Of a stretch of 64,000 nucleotides of DNA, positions 61,860 through 64,000 are shown piece by piece. Each line of letters opens with the position of its first letter. Position 1 is the stretch's first letter. The notes under the pieces are model-generated. The model was given only the letters and a program-made list of their open reading frames with translations, made no database searches and was not told the origin of the DNA. The stretch comes from Nipponacmea schrenckii. Lineage: Eukaryota; Mollusca; Gastropoda; Lottiidae. The stretch is from NCBI GenBank assembly GCA_030562195.1, contig CM060199.1, positions 16,326,338 to 16,390,337 of the forward strand, read 5' to 3'. The translations under genes and the position numbers were made by a program.

Positions 61860-62650
61860 AATGCAATTTATTAAAACTATTCTGCAAAAACATTTGTTAA
61901 TGCTATAACGATTTTTATTTAAATATTTATTTAAACCATTCTGCAGAAGCATTTCTTACAACAACTCTGCAAGAACCATTTTTTACAACCAATTCTTTTT
62001 TAACTATTCAGTAAGGGATAATGCGTCTAAGCATAAACATAAAATTTTAATTCTCAAAAAATGGTCAATATGAGTATATATTCATCAGTGAACCTAACTG
62101 GTGTCATAAATTAACCGAATCCCTTAAAATCTGGAAAAATCATAAAACTAAGTCACTTATTAAGCATTTTTCAATAATCAAATGCATCTTTATGGATAAT
62201 GACTTTTTTATCATTATTTATTTTTTTATGTTATTTATGGCAGCAGGTATATTTACTGATAAATAGAGCCGTTATTGGCCAAGTTTAAAATTTTCAAATT
62301 TTATGTTCATTCTAAGACCTATTATCCCTTTAAAACCATTCTGCAAAACCATTTCCTGAAACCATTTCTTACAACCTATTCTAACTGAATTTTTCATTTA
62401 AACAATTCTGCAAAACCGTTTATTAGCAATATTCCACAAAATCTTAACCCCATTTCAATATGTACATAGGCCTAAATGAAACCACTTCCTATGATTATTT
62501 TGTAAAAAATTTGGTGATTTTATAAAACAATAATAATTTCTTACTATTCTTTCTTAAAACCATTTCTTAAAACCATTTATTACAAATATTTTTTAGACAA
62601 TTTATTACAATTATTTCTTAAAACCATTTTTTATTTAATAACTTTTACAA
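61860..62650. repeat. Degenerate 'aaccattctgcaaaacc' repeat, split by a MITE
   Basis: Irregular repetitions of 'aaaccatttcttacaacc' and 'attctgcaaaaccattt' occur on both sides of the element at 62012-62331. Confidence 0.65.
62012..62331. mobile_element. ~320-bp MITE with ~80-bp inverted repeats
   Basis: Left end 'taagggataatgcgtctaag' and right end (reverse complement) 'taaagggataataggtctta' start inverted repeats that can be followed for about 80 bp, through 'aacataaaattt', 'ggtcaata' / 'ggccaata' and 'atcagt'. No coding capacity. Related copies: 32730-32870, 44711-45034 and 52030-52143. The target duplication is not certain (TA or TTA). Confidence 0.82.
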
Positions 62651-62659
62651 CTATTAATC

Positions 62660-63841
62660 CATCTTATGAAGCATTTTTAGGTTTTAGTCAATGTTTCTAT
62701 TTAACTGTTTGCCATTCAACTCCAAACTTTAAGCGTCTTTGTTAAATGATGACTTTCTGTTGTATTATATATAAGTATAGAAGACATATTCGACATTCCG
62801 ACTAACTATTCCACAGAACTAGTTCATGTTTAAACAATAAAATTATAAGTAGTTAAAAGTTTTCAATTGTTTTTAGACTTTCAATGATTTATAATAGAGA
62901 AAAGACTTAAACGTTTGAAATAGGCTGACAAGAATGTTTTTTCTGCTACATTTGTCCGACATTGTTCCATTGTAAAGACACTCAAATGAATTTATAACTC
63001 ATTGTTACGTTTCTAACGTTTCTAAAATTCCTTTTTAATTTATTTAGAGAACATTTGAATAGAGTATTTTCAATCATATTAAGAAACTTTTCATTTTCCA
63101 TTGCAATAGCATAACTTTGGTTTGATCTTGTCATGTCAAACGATTGTTTACCTTATCGATTTTCAACAATCATTGCTTTTATTTTATCTTTGTTGACGTT
63201 CCAAAATTGTTGACGTACAAATCGATAAGTTTCAAAGAGGAGTAAAAAAAAGTTTGTTTTTTTCTTGTAAGATTTGATCTAATTAGAATATAGTCCTATG
63301 TACAGCTTCACTGATTTTCAAATAAACATTATTGGGTGATATTGAAATTCTCATTAGTAATAAAAGGATACCTGCATCTGTGTATTGTGAGAATGTAATG
63401 GTGAAGCTTCTTCGATAAATTTCTGTAGTACCGACAACGACAGGTTATTGTATGGTCGTAACGTAACTTAGCTCATAATACTAAGATACGAAAAACCTAT
63501 GATGTTTGTGCAGTGGTTTTTCCAAACAAAGCATGTGCACCGTCTGAGGTTCCTGCAATTCTACTAAAACTAAATGTTTAATTACGTCACCGTCGCAAAA
63601 TTAGGCTACTTTAAACCATAAAGGGCTTTGACAATATTAACATTTTGATTGATTGGTTGTATACTAGTAGTAGTTAATACTTGATTTCTTCTTATAGTTA
63701 CACGGTTTGCCTCACAATTTCATTTGAAATGTGGATTGCAAGGCGCCCATACCTTAACTTTATTTGCTTCCTACTAACTGTATTCATATTAAAGGGTTCT
63801 AGTTTAAATTTTTATTAATTTTGTCTTCTGAATATTTTCAG
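62660..63841. other. AT-rich DNA upstream of the GPCR exon
   Basis: Nothing coding was recognised. A half copy of the foldback family of 11096-11164 lies at 63548-63590. Confidence 0.5.
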
Positions 63842-63842
63842 T

Positions 63843-64000
63843 ATGTCAAGCGATAACGTAACAACCATATGGAACAGTACTGCTGGATATGAAAAAGCAA
63901 TGGAAGATTACATTGAATATCAAATTTCCTGGAAGATGTTCCAAGTGTATGTTCCGATATGCTGTATCGTCGGATTATTTGGAAACATTTCATCGTTCCT
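63843..64000 (+). CDS. Rhodopsin-like GPCR, first coding exon (partial)
   Basis: The exon follows a TTTTCAG 3' splice site (63835-63841) and starts ATG TCA AGC. Fifty-two residues are visible before the window ends. The short N-terminal tail has two N-glycosylation sequons (NVT, NST), then an acidic linker, then the start of the first transmembrane helix, VYVPICCIVGLFGNISSF, with the conserved Gly-Asn of class A receptors (N1.50) in GLFGN. The pattern is like peptide (FMRFamide/neuropeptide-type) receptors of molluscs and other protostomes, but the ligand class cannot be told from this much. A 5' UTR exon must lie upstream. Confidence 0.75.
   Translation, partial: MSSDNVTTIWNSTAGYEKAMEDYIEYQISWKMFQVYVPICCIVGLFGNISSF

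Overview
This is an AT-rich animal (metazoan) genomic window, most likely from a mollusc or another lophotrochozoan. Genes are split by GT-AG introns, the proteins are clear animal orthologues, intergenic DNA is packed with minisatellites, SINE-like and MITE-like repeats, and there is a 500-N assembly gap at 42606-43105. The clade is inferred from general character; no marker in the window names the species.

Gene layout. (1) 15761-18256 (+): a five-exon gene for an ACTMAP/C19orf54-type actin maturation protease. (2) 22743-27742 (-): pinin (PNN), rebuilt as eight coding exons and 609 residues. (3) 28075-32018 (+): TRAPPC6B, six coding exons and 158 residues. PNN and TRAPPC6B are head to head with only 332 bp between start codons, the arrangement also known in human, so this is a deeply conserved bidirectional promoter. 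(4) 36068-37078 (-): an intronless DNAJC25 reading frame, an ER-membrane J protein. (5) 49131-54736 (+): a two-exon NHL-repeat protein with no RING or B-box. (6) 63843 to the right edge (+): the first coding exon of a rhodopsin-like GPCR, cut by the window end. A broken tyrosine-recombinase gene from a mobile element lies at 1725-2636 (-). The genes are unrelated housekeeping or signalling genes; only PNN and TRAPPC6B appear linked by shared regulation.

Repeats. The window holds more than a dozen tandem arrays with units from 15 bp to about 160 bp. The largest is a 33-bp pyrimidine-rich array at 38.4-41.35 kb, followed after about 300 bp by the same unit in opposite orientation (41.63-42.5 kb), right next to the gap. 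Dispersed elements with clear ends include a 488-bp MITE with TTAA target duplications just upstream of ACTMAP, an 862-bp pogo/Tigger-like relic with TA duplications inside a TRAPPC6B intron, a 111-bp near-perfect foldback element with 7-8 bp flanking direct repeats, and a ~320-bp MITE family with ~80-bp inverted repeats present in at least four states of decay. tRNA-derived SINE heads with recognisable box A/B occur on both strands.

I did not find a prokaryotic-type defence system, CRISPR array or other wholly new multi-gene system. The most interesting items are the conserved PNN/TRAPPC6B promoter, the promoter-like MITE at ACTMAP, the foldback element, and the inverted minisatellite pair at the gap.
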